Source: Pseudomonas anguilliseptica
GTDB lineage: Bacteria > Pseudomonadota > Gammaproteobacteria > Pseudomonadales > Pseudomonadaceae
Assembly: GCF_900105355.1 (NCBI RefSeq)
Contig: NZ_FNSC01000001.1
Span: 1,674,001-1,738,000, forward strand
Direction: 5' to 3'
DNA length: 64,000 nucleotides
Below are positions 54,743 to 64,000 of the stretch, piece by piece. Positions within the stretch are counted from its first letter, which is position 1, and the number at the start of each line of letters is the position of its first letter. A program made the position numbers and the translations under genes. The notes beneath the pieces were generated by a model, which ran no database searches, had not been told where the DNA came from, and saw only the letters and a program-made list of their open reading frames with translations.

Positions 54743-57700
54743 ATGAATCTCGATCTGCAAACCTCCTCCTTCACCGGCCGCTCGCTGATCGAGGCCAGCG
54801 CCGGCACCGGCAAGACCTGGACCCTGACCGCGCTGTACGCGCGCCTGTTGCTGGAGAAGCAACTCAACGTCAGCCAGATTCTGGTGGTGACTTTTACCAC
54901 CGCTGCCACCGCCGAGTTGCGCGAGCGTATCCGCAAACGCCTGGCCGAGTTGCTGGTGGTGTACGAACAGGGGCCAGGCGACGACGCCTTGCTCAATGCG
55001 CTGCACGCCCAGTACCCGGATGCCGCCAGCCACCGGCGTTTGCTGCTGGCAGTGCATGGCTTTGACGAAGCGGCGATTTTCACCATCCACGGCTTCTGTC
55101 AGCGCGCGTTGCAGGATGCCGCGTTTGAAGCGGGTGGCGACTTCGACAACGAGCTGACCTTTGATGACCGCGAAATTATCGACGCCCTGCTCGCCGACCT
55201 CTGGCGGCATGAACTGGCCAGCGCCGAGGCCGAATGGGCAGCGTTTCTGGTGCAGCAGAAAATCACTCCGCAGGTTCTGCGCCAGCGTTTGCGCAACCAC
55301 CTGGGCAAACCCTACCTGCGCATCGAACCGCAACCCGGTACGCGCAGTGAGATGAGCGCCCTGCGCGCCGCCTGGCAGCAGGCGCAGCGTCTCTGGCAGG
55401 GCGAAAGTACGGCCTGGCTGGAGCAGCTGAAAGCCTTCGACGGCTTCAAAAGCAATATGTGCACCGCGGCCAAACTCAGCGTCTGGCAGGCCGAGCTGGA
55501 CGGTTTTTTCAGCGACGCCGCCGCGCTGTTCAGCAAGACCGAAGCGCACTGCCGCCTGGCCCGCGAAGGCTTGAACAAGGCCAGCAAGAAGGGCTGCGAA
55601 GCGCCGGCCAATCCGCTGGCCGCCGCGCTGCAGGAACTCTGCGATGCCCTCGATGCTGCGCAACCCGAAGCCGAGCAACGCCTGATCGATCTTCAGGTAC
55701 GCCTGATCCATCAGCTCAACGAACAACTGCCCGCGCGCAAGGCGGCGCAACGCTTGCTGGCCTTCGATGACCTGCTCAACAAGCTGCAGCAAGCGCTGCA
55801 GGGCGATGGCGGCGAACACCTGGCCAGCACCTTGCGCACGCAGTATCCGGTGGCGCTGATCGACGAGTTTCAGGACACCGATCCGGTGCAGTACCGGGTG
55901 TTTCACCGTATTTATCAGGACGCCGGCGACCTGTGTTTTGTCGGTGACCCCAAGCAGGCCATCTACGCCTTCCGTGGCGCGGATCTGGCGACTTACCTCA
56001 AGGCGCGCAGCGAAGCCGCGAGGCAATACAGCCTAGCCATCAACCACCGCTCCACGCCTGAGCTGATCGCGGCGCTGAATCAGCTGTTCGACCGGCCCAT
56101 GCCCTTTGCCGAGAAGGGGCTGGCCTATCAGCAGGTCGGTGCCAGCAGCAAGGCGCGAGCAAAGTTGGTGTTGCCGAATGTTGAGGAGGAAACCGACGCG
56201 CCGCTGGCGTTGGTCTGGCTGGATAACGACTACCTGGGCAAGGGCGAAGCGGGGGTATTGGTGGCGCGCGACACCGCGCGGCGAATCGCGGCGGTGCTAA
56301 GCGCCAGCAGTCAGGGCCAAGCCTATTTTGAACAGAACGGTACTCGCATACCGCTCAAAGGTGGCGATATCGCCGTGCTGGTCGCCAGCCACCGCCAGGC
56401 TGGCGAAGTGGCTGCCGAGCTGGCCGCCCGTGGCGTGCCCAGCGTGCGCCGGGGTAAGGAAAACGTCTGGCACAGCGAAGAAGCGGATGAACTGTCCGCT
56501 GTGCTCGCGGCTTACGCCGAACCGGGCCGCGAGGGCGCATTGCGTTATGCCCTTGCCAGCCGTCTGCTGGGCCGTAGTGCCGCCGATCTGGCCGCCTGCA
56601 GTGAGGACGCTCAAGCCTGGGACCGCGAGCGCGAAGCCGCCGAACGCTACCACCAACTCTGGCAGCAACAAGGCTTTATGCGCGCCTTCCGCGCCTGGCT
56701 GGATGAGCAGCAGGTGGCCCAGCGCCTGCTGGCCCTGGTCGATGGCGAGCGCCGTCTGACTAACCTGCTGCACCTGGCCGAGTTGCTACAAACCGAAAGC
56801 CTGCAACGCCCGGGTCTGGAGCAATTGCTCGCCTGGTTCAACGCCCAACGCAGCGCCGAGGCCCATGGCGAAGACGCCCTGCTGCGTCTGGAAAGCGATG
56901 CCGAGCGGGTGCAGATCGTTACCATCCACACCTCCAAAGGCCTGGAATACCCGCTGGTATTCTGCCCCTACCTGTGGGACGGCGCGCTGCTGCGTCAGCA
57001 CGAGGACATCACTTGTCACTCCGACGACGGCACGCCGCTGCTGGACCTCGGTAGCGAGCAGCTCGACACGCACCGCGAGCGCGCCCGTCATGAGCGCTTC
57101 GCCGAGAAACTGCGCCTGACCTACGTCGCCCTGACCCGCGCCCGCGATCGCCTGTGGCTGCACTGGGGGCCGGTGGACTGCAAACCGAAAAAGGACGGCA
57201 CCCTTGGCGACAGCGGCCTGCACAGCAGCGCCTTGGCCTGGCTGCTGCACGGCCGCGCGTTGCCCGGTGAGGATGCTCTGGCCGAGCTCGCCGGCCATCT
57301 GCAAAGCCTTAGCCCGCAGGGTTTGCGTGCAGAAGTCGAACAGTTGATCGCTAGCAGCCAAGGCCAGATGGCCCTTCAACCGTTGCGTGAAAGCGAGGCC
57401 AACGCCGCCGGCGAACAACGCGCCCCGGCCCCGCAGCAACTCGCCACCTTGCAGCGCAGCCTGCACAGCGCCTGGCGCATCGGCAGCTTTTCGGGATTGG
57501 CGGCGGGTATGCACATGGAAGCCCCGGACCGCGACGGCCTGGTGCTGCCGGACGCCAGCGAGCCGGGCACGGGCTTTTTCGCCTTCCCCCGGGGTGCGCG
57601 GGCCGGTACTTGCCTGCACGCGATTCTGGAAGATTGGGCGCGGGGCAAGGCGTCGCTGGCTGAGCTGGTGGAGCCGGGGCTGAGCGGCCACGGCATTAGC

Positions 57701-58279
57701 AGCGACTGGAGCGCGGTGGCGCTGACGCAATTGCAGCAGGTGATCGACACCGATCTGGATGGCCAGGGTCTGACTCTCGCTGGTATTAATCCAAGCAGGC
57801 GTTTGCCCGAACTGGGCTTTACCTTCCCTCTGGCCGGGCTGGATGTGCAGCGTCTACGCGCGATTCTCTGCGACCCGGCCCATGGCCTGGCCGCACCGAT
57901 GCGCGAGGCGGCGGCGCGGCTGGAATTCGACAGCCTCAAGGGCTTTCTCAAGGGCTTTATCGACCTGACCTTCGAGCACGATGGGCGCTGGTACATCGCC
58001 GACTACAAATCCAACTGGCTCGGCCCGGACGCCAGCTACTACGGCGGCGAACGCCTGCTGCAAGCCCTGGCCGCCGAGCATTACTACCTGCAATACCTGA
58101 TCTACCTGGTGGCGCTGCGGCGCTTTCTGCGTCAGCGTCTGGACGATTTCCAGAATGAGCAACTGGGCGGCGCCTACTACCTGTTTCTGCGCGGCATGCC
58201 GAGTGCCGGGGTGTATTTCTCGCGACCCAGCGATGGCTTGCTCGATGCGCTGGATAACCTGTTTGCGGAGGGGCGCTGA
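54743..58279 (+). CDS. recB: Exodeoxyribonuclease V subunit RecB
   Basis: RecB (1178 aa) is the 3'-5' helicase and nuclease of RecBCD. Walker A is ASAGTGKT (residues 18-25). Helicase motifs II (LIDEFQDTDPVQYRVFHRIY region) and later TIHTSKGLEYPLVFCPYLW and TYVALTRARDRLWLHW are intact. The C-terminal nuclease has DLTFEHDGRWYIADYKSNW, with the Asp and DYK catalytic residues. No defect is seen. A poor ribosome binding site precedes the ATG, as expected if its translation was formerly coupled to recC. A Fic gene now lies upstream. Confidence 0.96.
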   Translation: MNLDLQTSSFTGRSLIEASAGTGKTWTLTALYARLLLEKQLNVSQILVVTFTTAATAELRERIRKRLAELLVVYEQGPGDDALLNALHAQYPDAASHRRLLLAVHGFDEAAIFTIHGFCQRALQDAAFEAGGDFDNELTFDDREIIDALLADLWRHELASAEAEWAAFLVQQKITPQVLRQRLRNHLGKPYLRIEPQPGTRSEMSALRAAWQQAQRLWQGESTAWLEQLKAFDGFKSNMCTAAKLSVWQAELDGFFSDAAALFSKTEAHCRLAREGLNKASKKGCEAPANPLAAALQELCDALDAAQPEAEQRLIDLQVRLIHQLNEQLPARKAAQRLLAFDDLLNKLQQALQGDGGEHLASTLRTQYPVALIDEFQDTDPVQYRVFHRIYQDAGDLCFVGDPKQAIYAFRGADLATYLKARSEAARQYSLAINHRSTPELIAALNQLFDRPMPFAEKGLAYQQVGASSKARAKLVLPNVEEETDAPLALVWLDNDYLGKGEAGVLVARDTARRIAAVLSASSQGQAYFEQNGTRIPLKGGDIAVLVASHRQAGEVAAELAARGVPSVRRGKENVWHSEEADELSAVLAAYAEPGREGALRYALASRLLGRSAADLAACSEDAQAWDREREAAERYHQLWQQQGFMRAFRAWLDEQQVAQRLLALVDGERRLTNLLHLAELLQTESLQRPGLEQLLAWFNAQRSAEAHGEDALLRLESDAERVQIVTIHTSKGLEYPLVFCPYLWDGALLRQHEDITCHSDDGTPLLDLGSEQLDTHRERARHERFAEKLRLTYVALTRARDRLWLHWGPVDCKPKKDGTLGDSGLHSSALAWLLHGRALPGEDALAELAGHLQSLSPQGLRAEVEQLIASSQGQMALQPLRESEANAAGEQRAPAPQQLATLQRSLHSAWRIGSFSGLAAGMHMEAPDRDGLVLPDASEPGTGFFAFPRGARAGTCLHAILEDWARGKASLAELVEPGLSGHGISSDWSAVALTQLQQVIDTDLDGQGLTLAGINPSRRLPELGFTFPLAGLDVQRLRAILCDPAHGLAAPMREAAARLEFDSLKGFLKGFIDLTFEHDGRWYIADYKSNWLGPDASYYGGERLLQALAAEHYYLQYLIYLVALRRFLRQRLDDFQNEQLGGAYYLFLRGMPSAGVYFSRPSDGLLDALDNLFAEGR

Positions 58280-58310
58280 TGCTGTTGGGTGACCCGGCGG
58301 GGATGTGTTG

Positions 58311-58381
58311 CGTAGGGTGGATGACGCTGTTTTCATCCACCACGGCTAACGGTGGATGGATGAAGCGCCATCCACCCTACG
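58311..58381. repeat. Palindromic repeat between recB and recD
   Basis: CGTAGGGTGGATGACGC at the left pairs with GCGCCATCCACCCTACG at the right, with internal TCATCCACC / GGTGGATGGATGA pairing. The element is about 71 bp long and GTAGGGTGGA-type, related to the palindrome at 22825-22910. It separates recB and recD, which would otherwise be adjacent, and could affect recD expression. Confidence 0.8.
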
Positions 58382-58391
58382 GGAGTGGACT

Positions 58392-60230
58392 ATGACGCTT
58401 GCTGATCTGCCCCTTGGCCCACTGGAGCGCGCCTTGGTCGATAGCCTGCAGCGCCTTGATCCGCAGGCGTCGCCGGTGGTGCTGGCTTCTGCGGCGCTGC
58501 TGTGTGTGGCCTTGGACAAAGGGGATGTCTGCCTGCCGCTGGCGCGATTGGCCGGGCAGCGGCCCTGGCCGGAGCATGAACTGCGCTTGCCGGCGCTCAG
58601 CGACTGGCAGGCGCAGTTGCAGGCATCGCCGTTGGTTGGCGCTGAGGGCGCTTTCACACCGCTGATCCTTGAGCACAGTCGCCTCTATCTCGCGCGCTAC
58701 CAGGCCTACGAACGGCAGTTGGCCGAACAGCTGTTGCAGCGCGCCGCCGATTTACCCGAGGTGGATGAAGCCCAGCTCAGTGAAAGCCTGACTCGGCTAT
58801 TCGCGTTCAACTCTTTATCACCGGCGGGGCAGCAGCAACCCGACTGGCAGCGCCTGGCTGCCGCGCAAGCGGTGCGGCGCAAGCTGGCGGTGATTTCCGG
58901 CGGTCCCGGCACGGGTAAAACCACTACTGTGGTGCGTCTGCTGGCGGCATTGCTGGAGCAGCCCGGCTGCGAACATCTGGCTATCGGCCTGGCCGCGCCG
59001 ACGGGTAAAGCGGCGGCACGCATGGCCGAAGCGATCCGCAATGCCAAAGCTCAGCTGCCGGTCAGCGAGGCGATCAAAGCCGCGTTGCCGGATGAAGCGC
59101 GCACCCTGCATCGCCTGCTCGGCAGCCGCGGCGACAGCCCGCAGGTGCGCCATCACGCGGCCAACCTGCTGGCGCTGGACGTGCTGGTGGTGGACGAAGC
59201 GTCGATGGTCGATCTGGCCCTGATGGCCAAGCTGCTCGACGCCCTGCCGCCCACTGCGCGACTGATCCTGCTCGGCGACAAAGACCAGCTGTGCGCCGTG
59301 GAAGCCGGCGCGGTGTTCGCCGAACTCTGCGAAGGCCGTGGTTTTGATGCTCAGGCGGCGAATGAGCTGCAACGCTTAACCGGTCAGCAGGTGCCGGTCA
59401 GCCAGCCAAGCTCGCAACTCGGCGATGCGGTGGTGTTGCTGACCCACAGCCACCGCTTTGCCGGCGACAGCGGCATTGGCGAGCTGGCGCGGCGGATCAA
59501 TGGCGGCGATGTCAGCGGCACGCTGAACCTGCTCAAGGAAGACCGCCATGACCTGGCCTGGAATGCCCAGCCAACGCCCAATGATCTGCTTGAGCGTCTG
59601 GATCAAGGCTATGGACCCTATATCAGCGCTGCAAAAAGCGCCGACCCAGCGGCGGCCTTCGCTGCATTCAATACCTTCCGCGCGCTCTGCGCCCAGCGTG
59701 AAGGGGCCTGGGGCGTGGCCGGGATCAACGAAGCCCTGGAGGCGCGGATCAAGAGCCGCAGCCAGGTCTCCGCGCGTGAACGCTGGTATGTCGGCCGGCC
59801 GATCATGGTGCGGCAGAACGACTACGCCCTCGGCCTGTTCAATGGCGATATCGGTATCTGCCTGCACAGCGAATACGGCCTGCGGGTGTTGTTTGAAGGT
59901 GAGGATGGCTACCGCCCCTTCGCCCCGGCGCGCCTGCCCAGCCACGACAGCGCCTTCGCCATGACCGTTCATAAAAGCCAGGGCTCGGAATTCAGCGAAG
60001 TGCTGCTGGTGCTGCCCGAACTGCCCAGCCCATTGCTCAGCCGCAGCCTGTTCTACACCGGCATCACCCGCGCCAAACACAAGGTAGAAATCTGGGCCCT
60101 GCCTGCGCGCGTGGGTGAAGCCGTAGCCACCCGAGCCGAGCGGGCGGCGGGGTTGGCTGAGCGATTGGAGATACCAATGTCTGAAAATGCTGCATCTGTG
60201 ACAACGCAGGAACAGCTCGATCTTTTCTAG
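58392..60230 (+). CDS. recD: Exodeoxyribonuclease V subunit RecD
   Basis: RecD (612 aa) is the 5'-3' helicase of RecBCD. Walker A reads GGPGTGKTTTVVRLL at about residue 178. Walker B is LVVDEASMVDLALMAKLL, followed by LILLGDKDQL. Late motifs are FAMTVHKSQGSEF and SLFYTGITRAKHKVEIW. The start at 58392 follows GGGAG; a longer in-frame version is possible but unsupported. The gene follows recB after the palindromic repeat. Together with recC and recB it completes RecBCD, so break repair and Chi-dependent DNA degradation should be possible. Confidence 0.95.
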   Translation: MTLADLPLGPLERALVDSLQRLDPQASPVVLASAALLCVALDKGDVCLPLARLAGQRPWPEHELRLPALSDWQAQLQASPLVGAEGAFTPLILEHSRLYLARYQAYERQLAEQLLQRAADLPEVDEAQLSESLTRLFAFNSLSPAGQQQPDWQRLAAAQAVRRKLAVISGGPGTGKTTTVVRLLAALLEQPGCEHLAIGLAAPTGKAAARMAEAIRNAKAQLPVSEAIKAALPDEARTLHRLLGSRGDSPQVRHHAANLLALDVLVVDEASMVDLALMAKLLDALPPTARLILLGDKDQLCAVEAGAVFAELCEGRGFDAQAANELQRLTGQQVPVSQPSSQLGDAVVLLTHSHRFAGDSGIGELARRINGGDVSGTLNLLKEDRHDLAWNAQPTPNDLLERLDQGYGPYISAAKSADPAAAFAAFNTFRALCAQREGAWGVAGINEALEARIKSRSQVSARERWYVGRPIMVRQNDYALGLFNGDIGICLHSEYGLRVLFEGEDGYRPFAPARLPSHDSAFAMTVHKSQGSEFSEVLLVLPELPSPLLSRSLFYTGITRAKHKVEIWALPARVGEAVATRAERAAGLAERLEIPMSENAASVTTQEQLDLF

Positions 60231-60243
60231 CCAGGAGTTTTTG

Positions 60244-61387
60244 ATGAGCAACGGAATGTTCTGGTGCCGATTGTTGGCGCTCTGCCTGTGTGTGGTTTCA
60301 CCTGCACTACTCGCTGTCGAAGGGCCGCAGGTCTACAGCGGGATGCTGGGCAAGATGGCGATAGTAGTGGAACTCGATCTACGCGACCCCGAGCAGGTCA
60401 CTGGCCGCTACTTTTATCGCAAGCATCACCACGACTTGGCCCTGGAAGGCCGACTGCAAGGCCAGCAGCTCAGTCTGGTCGAAGGCCGAGACCAGTACGA
60501 CGACGTTCCGCGTCCCGAACTGCGCTTGCAGGGGTGACAGGGCGAATGGGTCGGGCCCCAGGGCAAACGGCTGGCCGTTACGCTTACCCAGCCGACTATC
60601 GAGGAGCCGCCAGCGGGAGCCGAACCCTTCTGGTATCGCCTATACGACACATCACCCTACGAGTTCCTGCGTCTCAAGGAGTTGCCGCTAACGTCTGGCA
60701 AACGGCAGGAGTTTATGGGCCATGAGTTGCAGTGGTGGACGGAGCCCGTTTCGGGGCTGACGATGTTCGAAGTGCTGAGTGGTTATCCCCAGGCACAGCT
60801 GGATTCGATCAACCAGCAGTTGCGCGCACGCTTGCAAGCTGGGGGCGGGTGGTAGAGGGGGGGAGTTTCTGCAAACCGTGCAGCCGCGACTGCTGTCGGC
60901 GGATGTTGTAAGCCTGAGCATTTTTACCAGCTACGACTGCGGTGGAGCCCATCCGGATTTCGGTGATGCGCCGCTTACGCTGGATGTACGTAGCGGAAAA
61001 CCGCTGGGTCTGGAGGATCTGCTCTGGGTCGGTGACGGCCCCGCTTTTCACTATCGCGAAACGCGAGAGCACAAGCCGGATGAAGACTCGGTGAACTTCG
61101 ATGTGTTCTCCCAATACCGTAATCGGTACTTCGCACCCTGGTTGGTCGAGCAGTGGCGGCGGATCGTTCCGGAGATGTTGCCAGAGCCTGCAGACGACTT
61201 TGAATGCACCTATGCCGACCCGGACATGTGGGATTTTCCCAGTTGGTACCTCAATGAGGACGGTATTGTGTTCGACCCGATCTTCCCGCGTGTTGCACGT
61301 GCCTGTGAGGGCGCCGAGTGGTCGGTGCTGCCTTATGCGGTGGTCAAGAAGCATCCCGGTCGATTGCGCTTGGCATTGCCGGACTAA
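60244..61387 (+). pseudogene. Secreted DUF3298-like protein, multiply broken
   Basis: An ATG after CCAGGAG opens a signal peptide (CRLLALCLCVVSPALLAVEG). The frame has TGA at 60535-60537 where Trp or similar is expected (LQG-stop-QGEWVG), then continues to TAG at 60853. The rest, EFLQTVQPRLLSADVV, runs in another frame from near the seven-G run 60857-60863 to 61387. The C-terminal part (SYDCGGAHPDFGDAPLTLDV, RSGKPLGLEDLL) matches the DUF3298/RsiV-like theme, whose members can bind lysozyme or peptidoglycan. Two stops and a shift make it a likely pseudogene. Confidence 0.75.
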
Positions 61388-61462
61388 GGCGGGTATTGCA
61401 CTGCGCGCATCATCGGCCTAGGATGCGCGCCTTCTCTCAACCGACAGCAAAGGAGGCACATC

Positions 61463-61504
61463 ATGCAGCAACTGATTACCCTTTGCAGGTCGCGCCTGGC
61501 TTAA
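61463..61504 (+). CDS. Possible 13-residue leader peptide before rtcB
   Basis: A very strong ribosome binding site AAAGGAGG lies 7 bases before an ATG encoding MQQLITLCRSRLA and a stop. It lies 92 bases upstream of rtcB. It could be a translated leader regulating rtcB-prfH, or the remnant start of a lost gene. No attenuator hairpin with a T-tract was seen. Confidence 0.4.
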   Translation: MQQLITLCRSRLA

Positions 61505-61596
61505 CGCATTCCCCACCGCTGCACAGCGGTTTCTGCAACGCCCTGCTTCGACCTGCCAATCCAACTATTTTCGTTTCAACCCATCAGGATTGGACT

Positions 61597-62733
61597 ATGG
61601 GCACTTGCATTCGCAATTTGTCCGACGGCATCGTTTTGATCGCCGCGGACGACACCTGGATCGAAGGAAAAGCGATCCAACAACTTGAAACCACCGCACG
61701 CCTGCCGGGCATGCAACGGGTCGCCGGGATGCCGGATCTGCACCCGGGGCGCGGTTATCCGGTCGGTGCGGCATTCTTTTCCGTGGGCCGCTTGTATCCG
61801 GCCTTGGTCGGCAACGACATCGGCTGCGGCATGGCGCTATGGCGCACCGATATTGGCGTGGCCAAGCTGAATCTGGACAAGCTGGAAAAGCGCCTCGGTA
61901 GCCTCGAAGGTTCCCTTGACGATGATTGGCAGGAGGCCATCGCGGCTTTCGGTCTGCCGCCGAGCGGTCATGAGCGTGCCCTCGGCACCATTGGCGGCGG
62001 CAATCACTTCGCCGAACTGCAGCAACTCGATCAGAGCTTCGACGATGAAGCGCTGGCGAACCTCGGTATCGACCGCAAGCAGCTGTTGTTACTGGTGCAC
62101 AGCGGTTCGCGTGGGCTGGGCGAGGCGATTCTGCGCGAGCAGGTCGACTTGTTCGGTCATCAAGGGTTGGAGGCCGGCTCTGCGGCTTGCGCCCATTACC
62201 TGGGACGCCACGATGGCGCCTTGCGCTTCGTCGAGGCCAATCGGCAGCTGATCGCTCGGCGCATGCTCGAACGGCTGCACGCCGAGGGCGGACAGTTACT
62301 GGATATCAACCACAACCTGGTATCGCCGGCACATATTGCGGGTCAGGACGGCTGGCTGCACCGCAAGGGCGCCACGCCGTCCGATCAGGGTGTGCTGGTG
62401 ATTCCTGGCTCTCGGGGCGATTACAGCTACCTGGTGCAGCCGCTGGCCGACGAGCGCAGCCTGTTGTCTCTGGCCCATGGCGCAGGGCGTAAATGGATGC
62501 GCAGTGACTGCAAGGAGCGCCTTGCTACGCGTTACAGCGCCAAGCAACTGGAGCGCACGGCGCTGGGCAGCCGGGTGATTTGTGCTGACCGGGCGCTGAT
62601 CTACGAGGAAGCGCCAGAAGCCTACAAGGCCATCGACTCGGTGGTCGGTGCGCTGCGCGAGGCCGGTTTGCTGCGGGTTTTGGCACGGCTGAAGCCGGTA
62701 CTGACCTACAAGACACGGGGAGGCTGCTGCTGA
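61597..62733 (+). CDS. rtcB: RNA ligase RtcB family (RtcB2 type)
   Basis: This 378-aa protein joins RNA 2',3'-cyclic phosphate or 3'-phosphate ends to 5'-OH ends, using GTP and Mn. Motifs are [11 protein letters not shown] with the metal Cys, [22 protein letters not shown], and the guanylylated-His motif [11 protein letters not shown]. It is shorter than classical RtcB, as in RtcB2 forms paired with PrfH. The start at 61597 follows AGGA by 7 bases; longer in-frame starts lack support. Its stop overlaps the prfH start by one base (TGATG). RtcB2-PrfH is known to repair ribotoxin-cut 16S rRNA. Confidence 0.93.
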   Translation: MGTCIRNLSDGIVLIAADDTWIEGKAIQQLETTARLPGMQRVAGMPDLHPGRGYPVGAAFFSVGRLYPALVGNDIGCGMALWRTDIGVAKLNLDKLEKRLGSLEGSLDDDWQEAIAAFGLPPSGHERALGTIGGGNHFAELQQLDQSFDDEALANLGIDRKQLLLLVHSGSRGLGEAILREQVDLFGHQGLEAGSAACAHYLGRHDGALRFVEANRQLIARRMLERLHAEGGQLLDINHNLVSPAHIAGQDGWLHRKGATPSDQGVLVIPGSRGDYSYLVQPLADERSLLSLAHGAGRKWMRSDCKERLATRYSAKQLERTALGSRVICADRALIYEEAPEAYKAIDSVVGALREAGLLRVLARLKPVLTYKTRGGCC

Positions 62734-63350
62734 TGATGATCCTTCTGCAATTGTCGGCGGCCCAAGGGCCGCAAGAATGCGCCTTGGCGGTGGCCAAAGC
62801 GCTCAAGTGTCTGCTGGGGGAAGCCATAGAGCTGGGCGTCGAGGTGCGGGTGCTGGAGGAGGAAGCCGGCGAACGTCAGGCAACTTTGCTTTCGGTCTTG
62901 CTGGCGCTGAGCGGTGAGGCAGCCGAGCAACTGGCGGATGCCTGGAGCGGTTCGCTGCAATGGGTCTGCGTCAGCCCTTATCGGCCGGCGCATCGGCGCA
63001 AGAACTGGTTCTTTGGCGGCGCGCGGTTCGCTGCGCCGCCGGCCCACCTGGAAAGCCAGATCCGTTTCGAAACCCTGCGCTCCTCCGGTCCCGGCGGCCA
63101 GCATGTCAACACCACGGACTCGGCAGTGCGCGCCACTCACGTGGCCAGTGGCATTAGCGTCAAGGTGCAGTCCGAACGCAGTCAGCACGCCAACAAGCGT
63201 CTGGCGTTGATGCTGATCGCTCAAAAGCTAAGTCAGCGTGCGGAGCAGGCACATGGCGACTTGAGGGCCGAACGGCGCCTGTTTCATCATCAGGTGGATA
63301 GGGGCAGCCCGGCACGGATTTTCCGTGGCTTGAGTTTTACATCCGAGTGA
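62733..63350 (+). CDS. prfH: Peptide chain release factor H (PrfH)
   Basis: PrfH (205 aa) is a shortened release factor homologue. It lacks the stop-codon recognition domain but keeps the peptidyl-hydrolase motif GGQ in [20 protein letters not shown]. The N-terminal 100 residues are PrfH-specific. In E. coli, PrfH clears ribosomes with damaged decoding centres so that RtcB2 can ligate the cut 16S rRNA. The start at 62733 is 9 bases after GGGGAGG; Met at 62736 is also possible. It follows rtcB with a one-base overlap. Confidence 0.93.
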   Translation: MMILLQLSAAQGPQECALAVAKALKCLLGEAIELGVEVRVLEEEAGERQATLLSVLLALSGEAAEQLADAWSGSLQWVCVSPYRPAHRRKNWFFGGARFAAPPAHLESQIRFETLRSSGPGGQHVNTTDSAVRATHVASGISVKVQSERSQHANKRLALMLIAQKLSQRAEQAHGDLRAERRLFHHQVDRGSPARIFRGLSFTSE

Positions 63351-63559
63351 TGCGAACGGTACTCGCTTAAAGCCCCGGCATTTGCTGTGCTGCTCGTTTG
63401 GGCAGTACAGCCACTACCTGTGCAAGATCAGCTCTTGGCGTCCAGGCACTGCTCTGGCCTAACTGGGCTAGCCATGACAAGTGTGTCGCCTACACTCAAG
63501 CGCTAACTCTCTGGAGTTATCACCTGCGCCGTCGTATCTGGAGCTAAGGTCAAGAACTT

Positions 63560-64000
63560 ATGTGTGCGCGACTATTTGCCAGCCTGCTACTGGGCCTGCT
63601 GTGTTGTCATAGCGCGGTAAGCGAGGAACTGCGGCTGGTTACGGGGGACGACTACGCACCGTTTACCGGGGAAATGCTACCCGCTGGGGGCATGCTCACC
63701 CAGGTTGTTCAAGCGGTGCTGGCGCTGAGCGATATCGACAGCACACTGGACTGGCAGCCTTGGAATCGCGGCTATCTGAAAACTTTACGAGGCGAGTACG
63801 ACGCCACATTTCCCTATGTGCCCACGCCTGAGCGAGAGAAAGAATACATCTACTCGGCACCATTACTGGTGGTTGAGCATCATATTTTCAGTCGTAGTAA
63901 TGATCCCATCGAGGCCTTGGATCCTGAGCAGATTCGGGGGCGGAGCGAGTGCATACCGCTGGGTTGGCAACCCTCTGCTCTGCTCCAGGGATTTCTGGAT
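63560..64000 (+). CDS. Periplasmic solute-binding protein (SBP family 3-like), partial
   Basis: The first 147 residues are present and the gene runs off the window. A signal peptide (ARLFASLLLGLLCCHSAVS) is followed by ELRLVTGDDYAPFTGEMLP, typical of family 3 extracellular binding proteins. DWQPWNRGYLKTLRGEYDATFPYV and TPEREKEYIYSAPLL continue the fold. Such proteins are either transport receptors or sensor-associated orphans. No permease or kinase gene lies upstream. The 209-base gap before it has no gene. Confidence 0.85.
   Translation, partial: MCARLFASLLLGLLCCHSAVSEELRLVTGDDYAPFTGEMLPAGGMLTQVVQAVLALSDIDSTLDWQPWNRGYLKTLRGEYDATFPYVPTPEREKEYIYSAPLLVVEHHIFSRSNDPIEALDPEQIRGRSECIPLGWQPSALLQGFLD

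Noticed and set aside
54584..56026. A 480-aa minus-strand frame
   Set aside because: It is antisense to the recB start, which has intact helicase motifs.
53446..60230. Phage-defence island around recCBD
   Set aside because: Only the Fic gene is foreign to the operon. No restriction, CBASS, retron or integrase gene is near, so a defence role is kept only as a hypothesis.

Overview
The window is chromosomal DNA of a Pseudomonas (Gammaproteobacteria). The first 18 kb matches the established P. aeruginosa order polA - engB - two cytochromes c - dsbA - endo/exonuclease-phosphatase - dgcH ... ampDh2 - kinB/algB ... ivy. The DNA is GC-rich with Pseudomonas-type codon use and carries Pseudomonas intergenic repeats. 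No rRNA, tRNA, CRISPR array or prophage was seen.

Layout. 0-18 kb: DNA polymerase I (partial), a candidate ErsA sRNA behind an AlgU-type promoter, EngB, periplasmic redox proteins (cytochromes c, DsbA), a diguanylate cyclase, a DASH cryptochrome with a perfect inverted-repeat operator, MarC, AmpDh2, a nucleobase permease, KinB/AlgB, an envelope-stress-like BON/DUF1328 cluster and Ivy. 18-24 kb: a VIT/vWA surface protein with a PEP-CTERM-like tail next to its own exosortase, a nucleoside-recognition membrane protein, a DUF5924 protein and a VOC protein. 24.5-29.8 kb: an IS island (IS66, IS110 remnant, IS5) that has removed the 3' ends of two convergent genes, an epimerase and an AraC regulator. 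30-33.6 kb: a TAXI-TRAP transporter. 33.7-42.5 kb: an orphan type VI secretion cassette (sigma-54 promoter, hcp, vgrG, DUF4123 adaptor, a MIX/VasX-like pore-forming effector and a likely membrane immunity protein). 42.7-49.9 kb: a broken secreted protein, a zinc phospholipase C operon with its own peptidyl-prolyl isomerase, an M48 lipoprotein protease, an LprI-type lysozyme inhibitor and a Na/Pi cotransporter. 50-60.2 kb: recC, recB, recD, with a Fic gene between recC and recB, a REP-like sequence inside recC and a palindromic repeat between recB and recD. 60.2-64 kb: a broken DUF3298-like gene, the RtcB-PrfH RNA/ribosome repair pair and a partial solute-binding protein.

Gene decay is a theme. 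kinB carries an amber codon and algB has lost key ATPase residues. ivy has a frameshift and an amber codon. The permease, the PEP-CTERM protein, its exosortase, the 42.7 kb secreted protein, the AraC gene and the 60 kb gene are all frameshifted. Two of these frameshifts are exact triplications of an 8-bp unit whose two-copy form restores the frame, which suggests slippage and possibly phase variation. Sequencing error cannot be excluded from one sequence.

The most interesting systems are: the single-target exosortase pair with a switch-like repeat; the Fic gene with a four-half-site operator array inside recCBD; the sigma-54-driven T6SS effector/immunity cassette with repeated CTGCGCAG palindromes upstream; and the RtcB-PrfH repair operon.
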